A DNA stretch of 64,000 nt from Sporothrix humicola (Eukaryota > Ascomycota > Sordariomycetes > Ophiostomatales > Ophiostomataceae), in contig WNYE01000072.1 of the NCBI GenBank assembly GCA_021396245.1, positions 124,001 to 188,000 on the forward strand, given 5' to 3'. This document shows, piece by piece, positions 1 to 9,745 of this stretch; within the stretch, counting starts at the first letter, position 1; each line of letters begins with the position of its first letter. The position numbers and the translations under genes were made by a program. The notes under the pieces were generated by a model. The model was not told the origin of the DNA. It searched no databases and was given only the letters and a program-made list of their open reading frames with translations.

Positions 1-2493
1 GACCGGCCGCACGACGCTCTATCCCGCGTGCGGTCGCAGGCGCAGGCCAACTCGATGAAGCGCGGGCTGATGCCGCTGCACATCCCGCCGCATGTGCGCG
101 ACCTCAAGAGCCGGCGTTTAAGTGAACCAGTCGTGACGGACGACTTTGGCAGCTTTGCGTTCAAGAACCTGCCGGTGCTCGAAAAGGCCAACAAGGACGT
201 GATCCAGAAGTTAAGAGCGGAGGCGTTTGCCGCGCAGAACAAGCAGGCGCCACCGGCAGCAGCGGGCTCGAGCGGCGGCAGTGCCAGCACCATGGCCTCG
301 CCCAGCCCTGTGCTCGAGGGAAGTCCCGTCCTACCCACGCCCGCCTCCGCGACCAACCCGCAGATCCAGCGCACACTCAGCAACGCCAAGGCGTCGCAGC
401 GGCCGCAGTCGCCGTCCGGGCTGAGCCAGGCCAACTCGTCGCCCAGCCGCGTGTCGCAGCCGTCATCACCGCTGCTGGTGTCGTTCCATGCGGCGCCCGA
501 CGGCCGGCGCAAGGTGTCCAACGGCATGAGCCTGCTGCCGCCGGCCACGTCGGGCAGTAGTGGTCTTCAGAGCCAACCTGGCAACCCACTCATCGAGATC
601 CCCCGCGTGCCGCCCAGCCTGCAAAAGGCCGCGACGACGGTCGGCGTGTCGTCGCCCGTCAAGGGCCGCGGCGGCGCCCCGCCGACATTGCCCTTGTCAC
701 CGCAAAAGGGCCTGTCGACACCGCGGCAGTCGAGCAACCCGACGAGCCGGTCGCGGTCGCTGACGGTGGGCTCGCAAGAGGGCAGCCCGGTGGCGGCGGA
801 CATTCTGAACCTCAGCCACCACCGCAACCGGCGCAGCCAGGTGTTTGACATGTCACCGTCGTCGTCGGACAACGAGGGCGACAAGGCGAATGCGCTGCTC
901 TTGAGGGTGCAACGACGCCGCCAGTCCTCGCGCCGCATGTCGCAGATTGCGATTGACAGCGGGCCCGTGTTCCGCCCGCTGGATGTCTTGATTTGCGAGG
1001 ACCATCCGGTGTCGCGCATGGTGATGGAGAAGCTGCTGGAAAAGCTGCGGTGCCGCACGATCTCGGCGGCTAGCGGCCCCGAGGCGGTGCGGTACGCAAT
1101 GAGCGACATCAAGTTCGACGTGATATTTATGGAATACAAGCTGCCGCAGATCAGCGGCGCGGACGTGGCGCGCATGATCCGGGACACGACCAACACGAAC
1201 TCGCAGACGCCCATTGTGGCGATTACGGCTTACTTGAAAGAACTGCAGGCGCGGCAGCACTTTGACTCGCTGATTGAAAAGCCCATCAGCTCGTCCAAGC
1301 TGACTGAGGTGCTGGCCAGCCTGTGCCACTGGAAGCCGCCGGGCCAGGGGTCGTCGCCATCCTTGTCGCTGGCCCATCCCGCCCCTTCGGGTCTCCGCCA
1401 AGACGTCCGCCTCGAGGACAGCCCGACGTCTGGGTCGTCCATCTTCCCGCACCGGCCGGGCAGCAGTTTCCGCGGATCGAGCCGGGGCGACTCGATCGGG
1501 TCGAGCCTGTTTGGCGACTCGTCGGAGACCATGTCGCTGACGACAGACGACATTCCTATGATTGCGAACCGCAAGGCAACCGGTGACTGGGATGACAGCG
1601 GGCTGGGGATCCAGGAGTACAAGGAGGCGCCAAAGGAGAAGGAGAAGGAGGTTGACCCCAAGACTGCCGGGGCTGGAAACGACAAACCACTTCCGCCCAT
1701 CCCCTCTGACGAACAGCCGCGCGTGTCGGTGCCCGTCAACCTGGCGATGCACTCACCCGTGCCCGTTCCCGTTCCCCTCCCCCAGCGCTCTCTGGAAAAA
1801 CTGCGGGCCAAGCGCGAGGCGATCGAGAAGCGGCGCCTGGACAGCAACAACAGCAACATTGACTCGGCCGACGACGAGGACGACGAGCTGGGGCTGGGGC
1901 TGACCAACACGCTGACCAACAGCAGCGGCTCCAGCAGCGGAAGTGGAAGTCGTCAGGCAGCCTCCTCCTCCGCCACAGGACAACAGCCACCGAGCGCTGG
2001 GTCTGCCGCCCGCCAGCACTTCCGCACCAAGTCGATGCTCCCGTCGTCGAAGCTGGGCATCGAGATGATGCGCGCCAACAGCCACGACAGCGTGGTGCTG
2101 TATGGTGGGTCAGAGAGTGCGGTGACGAGCGCGAGCACCAGCACGGCAGGGCCGACTACACAGGTGGCGACGCCAGCGGACACGCCAGCAGATACCGACA
2201 ATGAGGCCGCAGGTCCTGCAGCAGCCGCCGAGGATGACGACGACGAATACGACGAGGCGGCCGACACGACGGTGATCCACACGTCGCTGGACGAGCTGGT
2301 GGCGTCGTCGCCTGCCAAGGGGAAGGAGGAGGATGACAAAGACGACAAGGAGACGGATCCTACGGACACTACGGCTACGGACACAGCCGGCGCTACTGCT
2401 GCGAGCGCTCCTGCTACTACTACAACTACCGCAACCAAGGCTGACACTGCAGATGGCACGGATGCACCAAAGGAGACGGAGAACTTTATTTGA
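1..2493 (+). CDS. rim15: Rim15-type protein kinase, C-terminal part with receiver domain (5' end outside window)
   Basis: The frame is already open at base 1, so this is the 3' part (830 codons) of a longer gene; the kinase domain lies upstream of the window. The first ~80 residues (DDFGSFAFKNLPVLEKANKD) match the conserved tail that follows the AGC kinase domain in Rim15. A response-regulator receiver domain spans about 976-1335 (ICEDHPVSRMV, IFMEYKLPQISGADVARM, SLIEKPISS). In typical receivers an Asp is phosphorylated in the MD..MP motif; here that residue is Glu (MEYKLP), while the acidic pair and the conserved Lys remain, so it looks like a pseudo-receiver. The rest is long Ser/Pro/Thr-rich, probably disordered sequence with an acidic, Thr-rich C-terminus. 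Rim15 integrates nutrient signals (TOR, PKA) to control quiescence and stress responses; that role is from the family. No intron is seen. Confidence 0.88.
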   Translation, partial: DRPHDALSRVRSQAQANSMKRGLMPLHIPPHVRDLKSRRLSEPVVTDDFGSFAFKNLPVLEKANKDVIQKLRAEAFAAQNKQAPPAAAGSSGGSASTMASPSPVLEGSPVLPTPASATNPQIQRTLSNAKASQRPQSPSGLSQANSSPSRVSQPSSPLLVSFHAAPDGRRKVSNGMSLLPPATSGSSGLQSQPGNPLIEIPRVPPSLQKAATTVGVSSPVKGRGGAPPTLPLSPQKGLSTPRQSSNPTSRSRSLTVGSQEGSPVAADILNLSHHRNRRSQVFDMSPSSSDNEGDKANALLLRVQRRRQSSRRMSQIAIDSGPVFRPLDVLICEDHPVSRMVMEKLLEKLRCRTISAASGPEAVRYAMSDIKFDVIFMEYKLPQISGADVARMIRDTTNTNSQTPIVAITAYLKELQARQHFDSLIEKPISSSKLTEVLASLCHWKPPGQGSSPSLSLAHPAPSGLRQDVRLEDSPTSGSSIFPHRPGSSFRGSSRGDSIGSSLFGDSSETMSLTTDDIPMIANRKATGDWDDSGLGIQEYKEAPKEKEKEVDPKTAGAGNDKPLPPIPSDEQPRVSVPVNLAMHSPVPVPVPLPQRSLEKLRAKREAIEKRRLDSNNSNIDSADDEDDELGLGLTNTLTNSSGSSSGSGSRQAASSSATGQQPPSAGSAARQHFRTKSMLPSSKLGIEMMRANSHDSVVLYGGSESAVTSASTSTAGPTTQVATPADTPADTDNEAAGPAAAAEDDDDEYDEAADTTVIHTSLDELVASSPAKGKEEDDKDDKETDPTDTTATDTAGATAASAPATTTTTATKADTADGTDAPKETENFI

Positions 2494-3711
2494 GAGGGGA
2501 AGAGTGAGACGGAGAAGACTTGAAAGGGCTGCATTGAGACGGGATTGAAGGGTGTGGTTGTCAGCATGAGCGTGCAGCATGGTTCGATTTTGATTTATTT
2601 CTTTTGTTTTCTCTTCTTTTCTTTTGTTTTGATTTTCATTTGTTCATGTTCAAGTTCATGTTCATTGCCGAGTGCGTTGGTTTTCGTCGCGTTGACTGAG
2701 CCGCCGGGCTGCCGAGTTTTTTTGTTTTGTTTTCTTTCCCTCGTTATGTATACGCAAATCTGTGCAGCGAGGCGTTTTGATGGCTTATCCCTATCCCGAG
2801 ATTGTTTGAGCCGTTTTCTTTGTTCTTTACTTTTGTTCTATCATTGAAATGCCAACTTTCATTTGTCTTTGCACTGTCTTGCGTTGCCTTTGAGTTGTTT
2901 TGTCCTTGTGATTTCCATCTCCTCGTGAAGCTACATTCTGTTTTGGTGTAGCACATCCGCCCCGGGATTTGATTCCCTGCTGTCTGGTATTCAACCCAAA
3001 ATGTGTGACAGCCTCTACAGTCTCCCAGCTTCTACATTCATGAAATCGGGAAGAGATATGTCTTCTCCGGCTGTTCTTGTATATCATTTTGATTCAGTTT
3101 AATATCTTTCTCCAGTTCTCAAAGTACATCTAGCTAAGCTTTTACTGTCCTCTCCAAATCGACTAATACAAACACTCCAGCCTTACCGGGATAAACTTCT
3201 CTGTGAAAGTAAATCCCATGTAATTATGTAATGTGGTCAAATCAAGCATCGTGACTGTCCATTCATGCTTCAAGAGTCGTCCTTGAGCAGCCTTTTTTCC
3301 ACTACAGCGTGTGACTCGTAAGGACGGAGAAGCGGAGGACGGGGAGAGCTATACGATTCCGAGCCGTTTGAGCGTCCTTTGGGACCCTTTTGGGATAGTT
3401 TCAGGTACTTTAAACGTCTTTGGTGTAGTCACAATGTATCTGATCTCATAAACATGGCTGTTGACAGTCGTAGTCACATCCACACGGCAGGTAGCGGAGA
3501 AATACTTTCTCCTCTAGGAGGTTCTAGTGACGCAGGTGGTTGCAGGTGCCGATTTACGGTTTAGCGGCATCGGGATGGCATCAGTGGGCATCAGTGGATG
3601 TTAGTGGCTGTCAGTGAGTGTTATTGGGCGCCAGTGAACGGCGTCAATTCCGCTGCCCCAGTCCCCGCAGTGGACAAGCTGCAGCTCCGCTTTCGAGCAT
3701 CTCCGGGCATG

Positions 3712-3731
3712 ACGACGTGAGTTGACGTCGT
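3712..3731. promoter_or_regulatory. Inverted repeat with CRE-like TGACGTCG
   Basis: ACGACGT at 3712-3718 and ACGTCGT at 3725-3731 are perfect reverse complements separated by 6 bp. The right arm contains TGACGTCG (3723-3730), the core bound by ATF/CREB-type bZIP proteins. It lies ~165 bp upstream of the methyltransferase start. Binding is inferred from the motif only. Confidence 0.35.
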
Positions 3732-3832
3732 GGTATTTAATGAGTCAAAGGACAGATCTATGTACAAGGTGGTAGACTTGTTCAATCTCTATTTAATCTG
3801 ATATCTCCTCGATTGTCAAAATTGTCACTAAC

Positions 3833-3856
3833 ATCACCATCACCATCACCATCACC
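3833..3856 (+). repeat. ATCACC hexamer repeat in 5' UTR
   Basis: Four uninterrupted copies of ATCACC followed by ATAACT, 38 bp upstream of the methyltransferase ATG; probably part of its 5' leader. Confidence 0.6.
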
Positions 3857-3894
3857 ATAACTAACTCCCCTCCTACAACTCCCCCAACTCCATC

Positions 3895-4627
3895 ATGTCC
3901 AACACTGCCATCCGCGACGAGCCGGGGCACATCCGTGCCTTGCTGACACGGCTGCACGCTGAAAGCAAGGCACAGGAAGAGTCCATCACCCGCGACGACT
4001 ACAACAAGGCATCGATCCACGAGGTGATGCGCGACAAGTTTATCGCGCTCGACGAGGACAAGGCGCACTACATTTACCAGCTGCTGCGGGCGACGGGGGC
4101 GACGACGATTGTAGAGGCGGGGACGTCGTTTGGCGTCAGCACAATCTACCTGGCGCTGGCGGCAAATGCAAACGCCAAGGTGTCTGGCAAGACGCCTCGC
4201 GTGGTCGCCACCGAACACGAACCGACCAAGGCTGACCGCGCCCGCGAGCACTGGCAGCAGTGCGGCGACGAGGTCGTCAAGGTGATTGACTTGAGAGTGG
4301 GCGATCTCCGGGAGACGCTCAAGACGGACCTGGCCAACGTGGACTTTCTTCTTCTTGATAGTAGGTTTCCCCTGAACATCACGCCCCAGCATATAATTTG
4401 CTAACATTCCCTCCTCAGTCTGGACCCCAATGGCTCTGCCCACCCTCAAGCTCGTCCAGCCGCACCTCCGCCACGGTGCCATGATCATTGCCGACAACAC
4501 GGTCATGGCCAAGGATAGTTATAAGGAGTTTTTGGACTACGTGCGGGCGCCAAACAGTGGCTTCATTGACACGACGGTGCCGTTTGAAGGCGGACTGGAA
4601 GTGATGGTGTATGCCCCAAAGAAGTGA
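3895..4627 (+). CDS. Class I SAM-dependent O-methyltransferase
   Basis: Two exons, 3895-4360 and 4419-4627, join to 224 codons; the 58-bp intron has GTAGGT, a CTAAC branch point and CAG. Residues ~72-87 (IVEAGTSFGVSTIYLA) are the glycine-rich SAM-binding motif I; VVATEHEP is the acidic motif II loop; DFLLLDIWTP, formed across the splice, is the post-strand-4 motif, followed by RHGAMIIADN. This is the layout of the small Rossmann-fold O-methyltransferases (methyltransferase 24/catechol-OMT-like). The substrate cannot be told from sequence. No secretion signal, so cytosolic. The stop codon lies inside the left arm of a hairpin belonging to a repeat found also after the glucanase gene at 23 kb. 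Confidence 0.85.
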
Positions 4628-4735
4628 AGAAGACGGCTTTGCCGTCTTCACTTCTCTTTCCCTCCTCCACTCCGCCTCCATGTGGGTGGGTTGGGGAGGC
4701 GCAGGATCTCATACCAAGCCGAAGGCGTTTTGTGG
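4621..4735 (+). repeat. 3'-end hairpin/G-rich repeat element, copy A
   Basis: Starts with a hairpin, GAAGACGGC - TTT - GCCGTCTTC (4629-4649), whose extended arm covers the methyltransferase stop codon. It continues with a second inverted repeat (CGCCTCC 4673-4679, GGAGGCG 4695-4701) enclosing GGGTGGGTTGGGG, and then the shared box GGATCTCATACCAAGCCGAA (from 4704). The same order of parts is found after the GH5 glucanase at 23.1-23.3 kb. Confidence 0.6.
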
Positions 4736-4917
4736 ATAAGAGAGGAAGACGGTGGTGGATGGTCATATATGACAACAGGAACTGGAGGAGAGAAAATCAA
4801 AATATCATATCATATGACAACAGACAACACACCTTACTAAAGAACAATTAAGTGACGACGTGAATAATGACCGCGGAATCAAGAGGGAAAAAAGGAAAAA
4901 AAGGAAAAGGAGTCGGT

Positions 4918-4952
4918 GGATCTCATACCAAGCAGAAGGTGTTTTGAGGAGG
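4918..4952 (+). repeat. 3'-end repeat element, partial copy B
   Basis: GGATCTCATACCAAGCAGAA and the following GTTTTGAGGAGG repeat the box of copies A and C with one or two changes, ~210 bp downstream of copy A. The upstream hairpins are absent. A GAGGA-rich stretch follows, as in copy C. Confidence 0.6.
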
Positions 4953-5149
4953 AGAAGAAGGAGAGGAGAGGAGAGGAGATAACATGGTGTAAGCTGATTT
5001 CTCTCATTGCTTGATAGTGGTGACTAATTTTATCTTTAAGTGAACTCTTCATAACAAAATATTAAGCGCACATTGTAATAAGCTTAATGTCATTGATGTT
5101 GATGGCTGATTAAGATAAAGCCTAGTCTGCTGTCTTGTGTCTTGTTGTG

Positions 5150-5335
5150 GTGTCTTGGATCTTGGATGGTGATTTTGGTTGGATGATTTGGGAGATTTCT
5201 TGTTTTAATTTTAATGGCTGTCCTTACTGGGTCACAGTACTAGTTGTTTTCATACTTTTCTTTTAGTATAAATCTGTTTCTCATCTAAACACTTTTACAT
5301 TCAACCACCCACTCTCAAGGCCTTGACCTCATTGA
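5150..5335 (+). repeat. Left flanking direct repeat of the NLR locus
   Basis: From TGTCTTGGAT (5151) on, this stretch aligns with 9580-9745 on the other side of the NLR gene. Shared blocks include GGGAGAT, TGTTTTAAT, GGCTGTCCT-ACTGGG-CACA-TAC and a terminal TTGAGA. Similarity is imperfect with small gaps. It lies directly after the NLR stop codon; the right copy covers the 3' flank and last codons of the EthD gene. Confidence 0.5.
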
Positions 5336-5340
5336 GAAAG

Positions 5341-8300
5341 CTATATACCTAAATGGGCTTGCAGCAGCTTGACAACAGCCTCATGCCCTCTCTCGGCGGC
5401 CTTTGATAACGGTGTTCGACCATACTTATCCTTTAAGTCGGCATCAACTTTGCCTGTTGCTAATAATAACTTAACAACAGCCTCATGCCCTCCTGCGGCG
5501 GCCCATGCCAGCGGCGTCCGACTAGACTTATCCTTCGAGTCGGCATCGACCTTGCCAATCGCCAGCAGCAGTTTAACAACAGCCTCATCCCCATTTCTGG
5601 CAGCCCGTGACAGCGGCGTCCGACCATTTATATCCTCAGAGTCGGCATCAACTTTACCTGTCGCCAGCAGTAGTTTAACAACAGCCTCATCCCCTTCTTG
5701 GGCAGCATATGACAGCTGCGTCCAACCAATCTTATCCTTCGAGTCGGCATCGACCTTGCCTGTCATTAATAATAACTGGACAATAGTTATATGCCCTTTC
5801 ATGATAGCCTGTGACAGCGGCGTCCGACCAAACTTATCCTTTGAGTCGGCATCGACTTTACTTATCGCCAACAGTAGTTTAACAAGACCCTCATGCCCTC
5901 CCTCGGCAGTATATGACAGCGGCGTCCGACCATACTTAGTATCCTTCGAGTCGGCATCGACCTTGCCTGTGGCCAACAGTAACCTGACAACAGCCGCATG
6001 CCCTTTTCCGGCAGCCCATGACAGCGGCGTCCGACCACAGTCGGCATCCTTGGAGTCGGAATCGACTTTGCCTGTTGCCAACAGTAGTTTAACAAGACCC
6101 TCATGCCCTCCCTCGGCAGTATATGACAGCGGCGTCCGACCATACATAGTATCCTTCGAGTCGGCATCGACCTTGCCTGTGGCCAATAGTAGTTTAACAA
6201 CAGCCTCATGCCCTCCATTGGCAGCCCATAACAACGGCGTCCGACCATACTTAGTATCCTTCAAGTCGGCATCAACTATGCCTGTCGCCAGCAGCCGTTT
6301 GACAACAGCTTCGAGTCCAAAATGCGACGATACGGAAATACTTGTCCAATTTTCGGGTGCTCTCGATCTTTCGAGGAATATATTAAACGCAGACTCCCAA
6401 TAGACCCCAAACCATGCGGAATAGCTCATTGATTCTGGATTACAGATCCTCGAAGCAGAACGTATTATAGGGGCATTATCGGCATTATCGGCAATATCGG
6501 CCTCGCGGAAGTGGAGGCCCCAATGCTTGGCCGAATAATCCAAGAAGACATCATTGCCAATGTCGCGGCCAGACTTCGCGGAATTGAACAAGTCGAGATA
6601 GAGTGCGCACTTCCCTGCAAGAAGGGTGTGTGCATGGCGGGCAGTGATGGAGTGATGCCACTGTAGGCCTGACGGAACTGGTGTCGGTGTCGGTGACGAT
6701 AGATCGGCCAGGAGAAACTCTCGAGCAGTTTGATGGAGAAAATAGACCTTTCCGTGATATATTGAGATGAACAATCCGCACCAAGCTCGCAAACTTGACT
6801 TGAAGTCCTCGTCTTCCTCCAAGTCAAGATCCTGGAATGATTTGTCTGTGTCTTGTATATTCACGGCGACATTCATTTCGGTGAGTGTCAGCGGTCGACG
6901 TGCCGCCAAGATGATAGCCAAGGCTTTCCGTGCCCCCTGGAGATTCTTGGACTTGTTCAGAATCTTATCATATGCCTCGTTGACAGTCTTTGGCAGCTCC
7001 GTGATGGCTGATTCAACACCTTTTGGCGTCTTTTTGAAGAATCCCGTCTCTAAGTGGTCGAACACAAGGTACACCCAAAGGTATGTGCGGTGCGGGACTT
7101 CCAGCAGTTTCTCGGTCAAATGGTCCCGGACACGATCTGCAAGCTTGAGCCGTTTGGCCATCTTATTGGCTCGCTCTTTGATGACAAGGTTGACCTCCTG
7201 GCTGATCGCTTCAGAGTGTTCCTCTCCAGGTATGTGGACACGGGGGAAAGCGTCCAGCAGGTCGTCGTTGAACTCGGACACGATTTGGCTATACGGTCGG
7301 CTCGTCATAAGGAACTTTAGCTTGACATTGTCAGCCTCGTTGCTGTGGGTTTGGTATTTCACATGCTGTATAAGGTCTTTGAATTCTAATTCGGCGCATT
7401 CGTCCAAGGCATCCAGGACAATGGTTACCGACCCGGCCTGGGGATCTCGCGTGGCGCTGTCCAAGATCTTCCATAACGATTCGGTCACATCTGCCAGAAC
7501 GTCTCCGTTTTTTGAAAATTCCGGCATGGCGTGCTCGATCAGAGCAGGCTTTTGGGTGAAGAGCTGGTGCATCACAGCGCAAAGCGCCTGACGCACGGTA
7601 TTCTGGTCCTGGTCTTTGAAAAAGAAGTAGCAAATGGTTGCATTTGCCGATCGCGGCAGTCCGTCTTCAATCAGATACCTGGCCAAGACCGACTTTCCGC
7701 AGCCAGGATCGGCCGAGACTAGCAACGGCCCCGACTCTTGTTGCAGCCATCGCTGGAAATCGCCATGACTCAAGAACCACTGGCACGTACCCTCAACGCG
7801 ATCTTCCACACGGTTCTTGTACCACTCGTACGTGACGTCTTTGCCTTTGTCTGTGAGACGAAACACTTGTAAACACTCTTGTTGCTTGTCAGACAGCTTT
7901 TGCCGCTTGGCTTCTTTTTTTAGAACGAGCATCTCTTCCGAGACGGCGAGCTGTTGCGTCACGACCGAGAGGACCCCCTTTGTCGCTTCGAGGATCTCCG
8001 TGCTTGTCTTGTCAAGACGTTCCAGTTCTTGCCTCGCCACCAACTCGTTGATCTGGCGCAGACATTTGGTCACCGTCTCGTCGCGTGTCTTGATGTCGCG
8101 TGCCATCTGCTCCCAGTCGGTCAATGGGATGATATCTTTGACGTAGGTTTTGAAGGGGCCTTGGTAGAACCGCAGAATGGTGCGGATCTGGAAATCGAGA
8201 ATGTGCTGGTAAAGGTCGACGATATAACTCTCTGCGGCCGACATTAAACCACGGGGAACCTGTGTATTTTCACCCAGCCGGACAAGTAGAGGCTCCAGAG

Positions 8301-9199
8301 CGAGATAGTAGTGCATCCTGCCGGTTGCATCCTCAAATCCGTCGCTTCTCGCTTCCGCTGCGGTCGCGGCGTTTGTGAGCAGCGGCAGGACAATACAGAC
8401 CCCCGACCACACGATCGAGGCCGCTGGCGAAGCCTGGACGGCGTCACTGGCCAAGTCTTTGGCCCACAACACCAGCTTTGCAGCTTGCGCAATTTGATCC
8501 GTCAGGACAAATTCACGGTGGCCAATCGTGTAGACCCTTTTCTTGTCGCCCATCTGTTGCAGCCGTTGGATTTCCGTGTCGAGTTGGGCCTGGCGAGATG
8601 GACTGTCGGGGCCAAGGCTTCCATTGTGCGGTGGGAAAGGCTGTGCTTCATTTGACGTATAATCTACAATACGGACTGGTTAACATCTACCACATACAAC
8701 TTCAAAGCGTCGGTCAGTGTCAGTCAGTGATATACGTACTCGCCATCTGCTCCTCCTTCGAGAGCAGTCCTTCATAGTCCTTGACTAGTTTTGTCTTGTC
8801 CTTTCCGAGGGCGTCGTATGCACGGTCCCAAAGCGACTGGGTCGTCGATGTAGATGGCTCATTACCATCAATATCAACCGGATCGACTAAGCTGTTTCCG
8901 TCGCCGGAGCGCTCTTGTCGGATTTCGTTATCGTTGTCGTTGCTGCCCTGGGCGTAGGAGGCCACCGATGCGACGTCTGCCGACTGTGTTGTCCACGGCT
9001 CTTTACGGTCAACAGGATAGACCAAGCTGTCGCCGGAGCGCTCTGGCACTTGCCGGATGTCGATGCTGCCCTTGGCGTAGGATGCCACCGATGCGGCCAC
9101 CGATGCGGCGTCTGGCTGTGCGTCTGGCTGTGCCCGCCCGCCGCCTTTCCTGTTCCGCCATGGCAATTTTTGCCGTATTTTTTCACGAAAGCCTGTCAT
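5341..9199 (-). CDS. NLR protein: NACHT NTPase with ankyrin repeats
   Basis: Two exons on the minus strand, 9199-8740 and 8663-5341 (76-bp intron, GTACGT...GTTAAC...TTGTAG), give 1260 residues. Residues 1-120 are low complexity with an internal two-copy repeat (VASYAKGS / VASYAQGS). SLWDRAYDALGKDKTKL (~125-141) begins the N-terminal domain usual in fungal NACHT proteins. The NACHT domain has Walker A DPGCGKSVLARYL (~475) and Walker B VTIVLDALDECAE (~570), followed by a winged-helix region. From ~935 to the end there are 9-10 ankyrin repeats of 34-35 residues (GRTPLSWAA..GHEAVVKLLLATGKVDADSKD) that are almost identical. Fungal NLRs of this type act in non-self recognition and heterokaryon incompatibility; a role here is inferred from architecture. 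The alternative start at 8553 would lose the N-terminal motif and is less likely. Confidence 0.9.
5350..6310 (-). repeat. Ankyrin-encoding tandem repeat array
   Basis: About nine units of 102-105 bp encoding the NLR sensor. The 110-bp segments 5867-5976 and 6077-6186 differ at a single base over nearly their whole length and are offset by 210 bp, i.e. two units, which points to recent unit duplication or gene conversion. Codon-level identity is far above what the ankyrin fold requires. Confidence 0.85.
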
Positions 9200-9718
9200 G
9201 GCCGTTGAGTCTCAGCACCCGGATTTGTGAGCTTGGTCTTTGGTCTTGCTCGCGATTAGGCTCGAAGAATCTCAGAATCTCGCGGTTGGATAGTTGATGT
9301 TTGTTGTTCCTGGAACATTACGCTGTCGCATCGTGCGGCTGAACTGAGAAAGCTGAGGCTGCCTTGGGTGTATGCCCAACCGCCCCACCAAGACGGGAAG
9401 AAGTGACAAAAAAATGTGACAGCCATTGGGCAGCACAGCCACATACGCATCGATGTTGAATTGAACCTGTAGGTGCTCGCCTTAATTTTATCTGCACAAT
9501 CACAGACAATGCTCCGTGGGAAATATTCTTCACGCGCATGATGGGGCATTCCGGTCGACGACGTCGGACTGGACGAGGGTGTCTTGGATGTGATTTATCG
9601 TTGAATGGTTTCTTGGGAGATATTTTGTTTTAATAGCTGTCCTGACTGGGCCACACTACCAGGTGCTTTTGAATTTCTATTTTTTATATACATTGTCTTT
9701 TTCCTCCACCTTTACAAC
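9200..9718. other. Intergenic, NLR promoter and EthD 3' flank
   Basis: 519 bp upstream of the NLR start. No coding region seen. It contains the right flanking repeat from 9580 and an AT-rich TTTTTTATATACA stretch near 9680. Confidence 0.45.
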
Positions 9719-9745
9719 TCACTCCGCCCCAGGAACATCCTCCTT
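9580..9745 (+). repeat. Right flanking direct repeat of the NLR locus
   Basis: Counterpart of 5150-5335 in the same orientation. It starts with TGTCTTGGATG and runs through GGGAGATATTTTGTTTTAAT and GCTGTCCTGACTGGGCCACA into the last codons of the EthD gene (stop at 9719). Confidence 0.5.

Larger units (their letters stand above)
2494..3894. other. Intergenic, 3' flank of Rim15 and promoter of the methyltransferase
   Basis: No coding region supported. The first ~350 bp are T-rich and look like 3' UTR. Around 3573-3640 there are loose tandem units of the type GGCATCAGTGG / TGTCAGTGAG. Close to the gene there is an inverted repeat with a CRE-like core (3712-3731) and a short hexamer repeat (3833-3856). 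Confidence 0.5.
4628..5340. other. Intergenic between methyltransferase and NLR 3' ends
   Basis: Tail-to-tail interval. It holds repeat copies A and B, a purine-rich GGAGA tract (4950-4981), and the left flanking repeat (5150-5335). No coding region supported. Confidence 0.5.

Noticed and set aside
567..2567. Several 200-300-codon minus-strand frames opposite Rim15
   Set aside because: Antisense frames held open by high GC and Ser/Arg-rich codon use; no domains, no splice logic.
2545..2847. 100-codon hydrophobic frame after Rim15
   Set aside because: Low-complexity Phe/Ser/Cys product of T-rich 3' UTR sequence.
5369..6403. 344-codon open frame on the plus strand across the ankyrin array
   Set aside because: It is the antisense reading of near-identical ankyrin units; its repetitive Ser/Ala/Leu product mirrors the repeats and has no family features.
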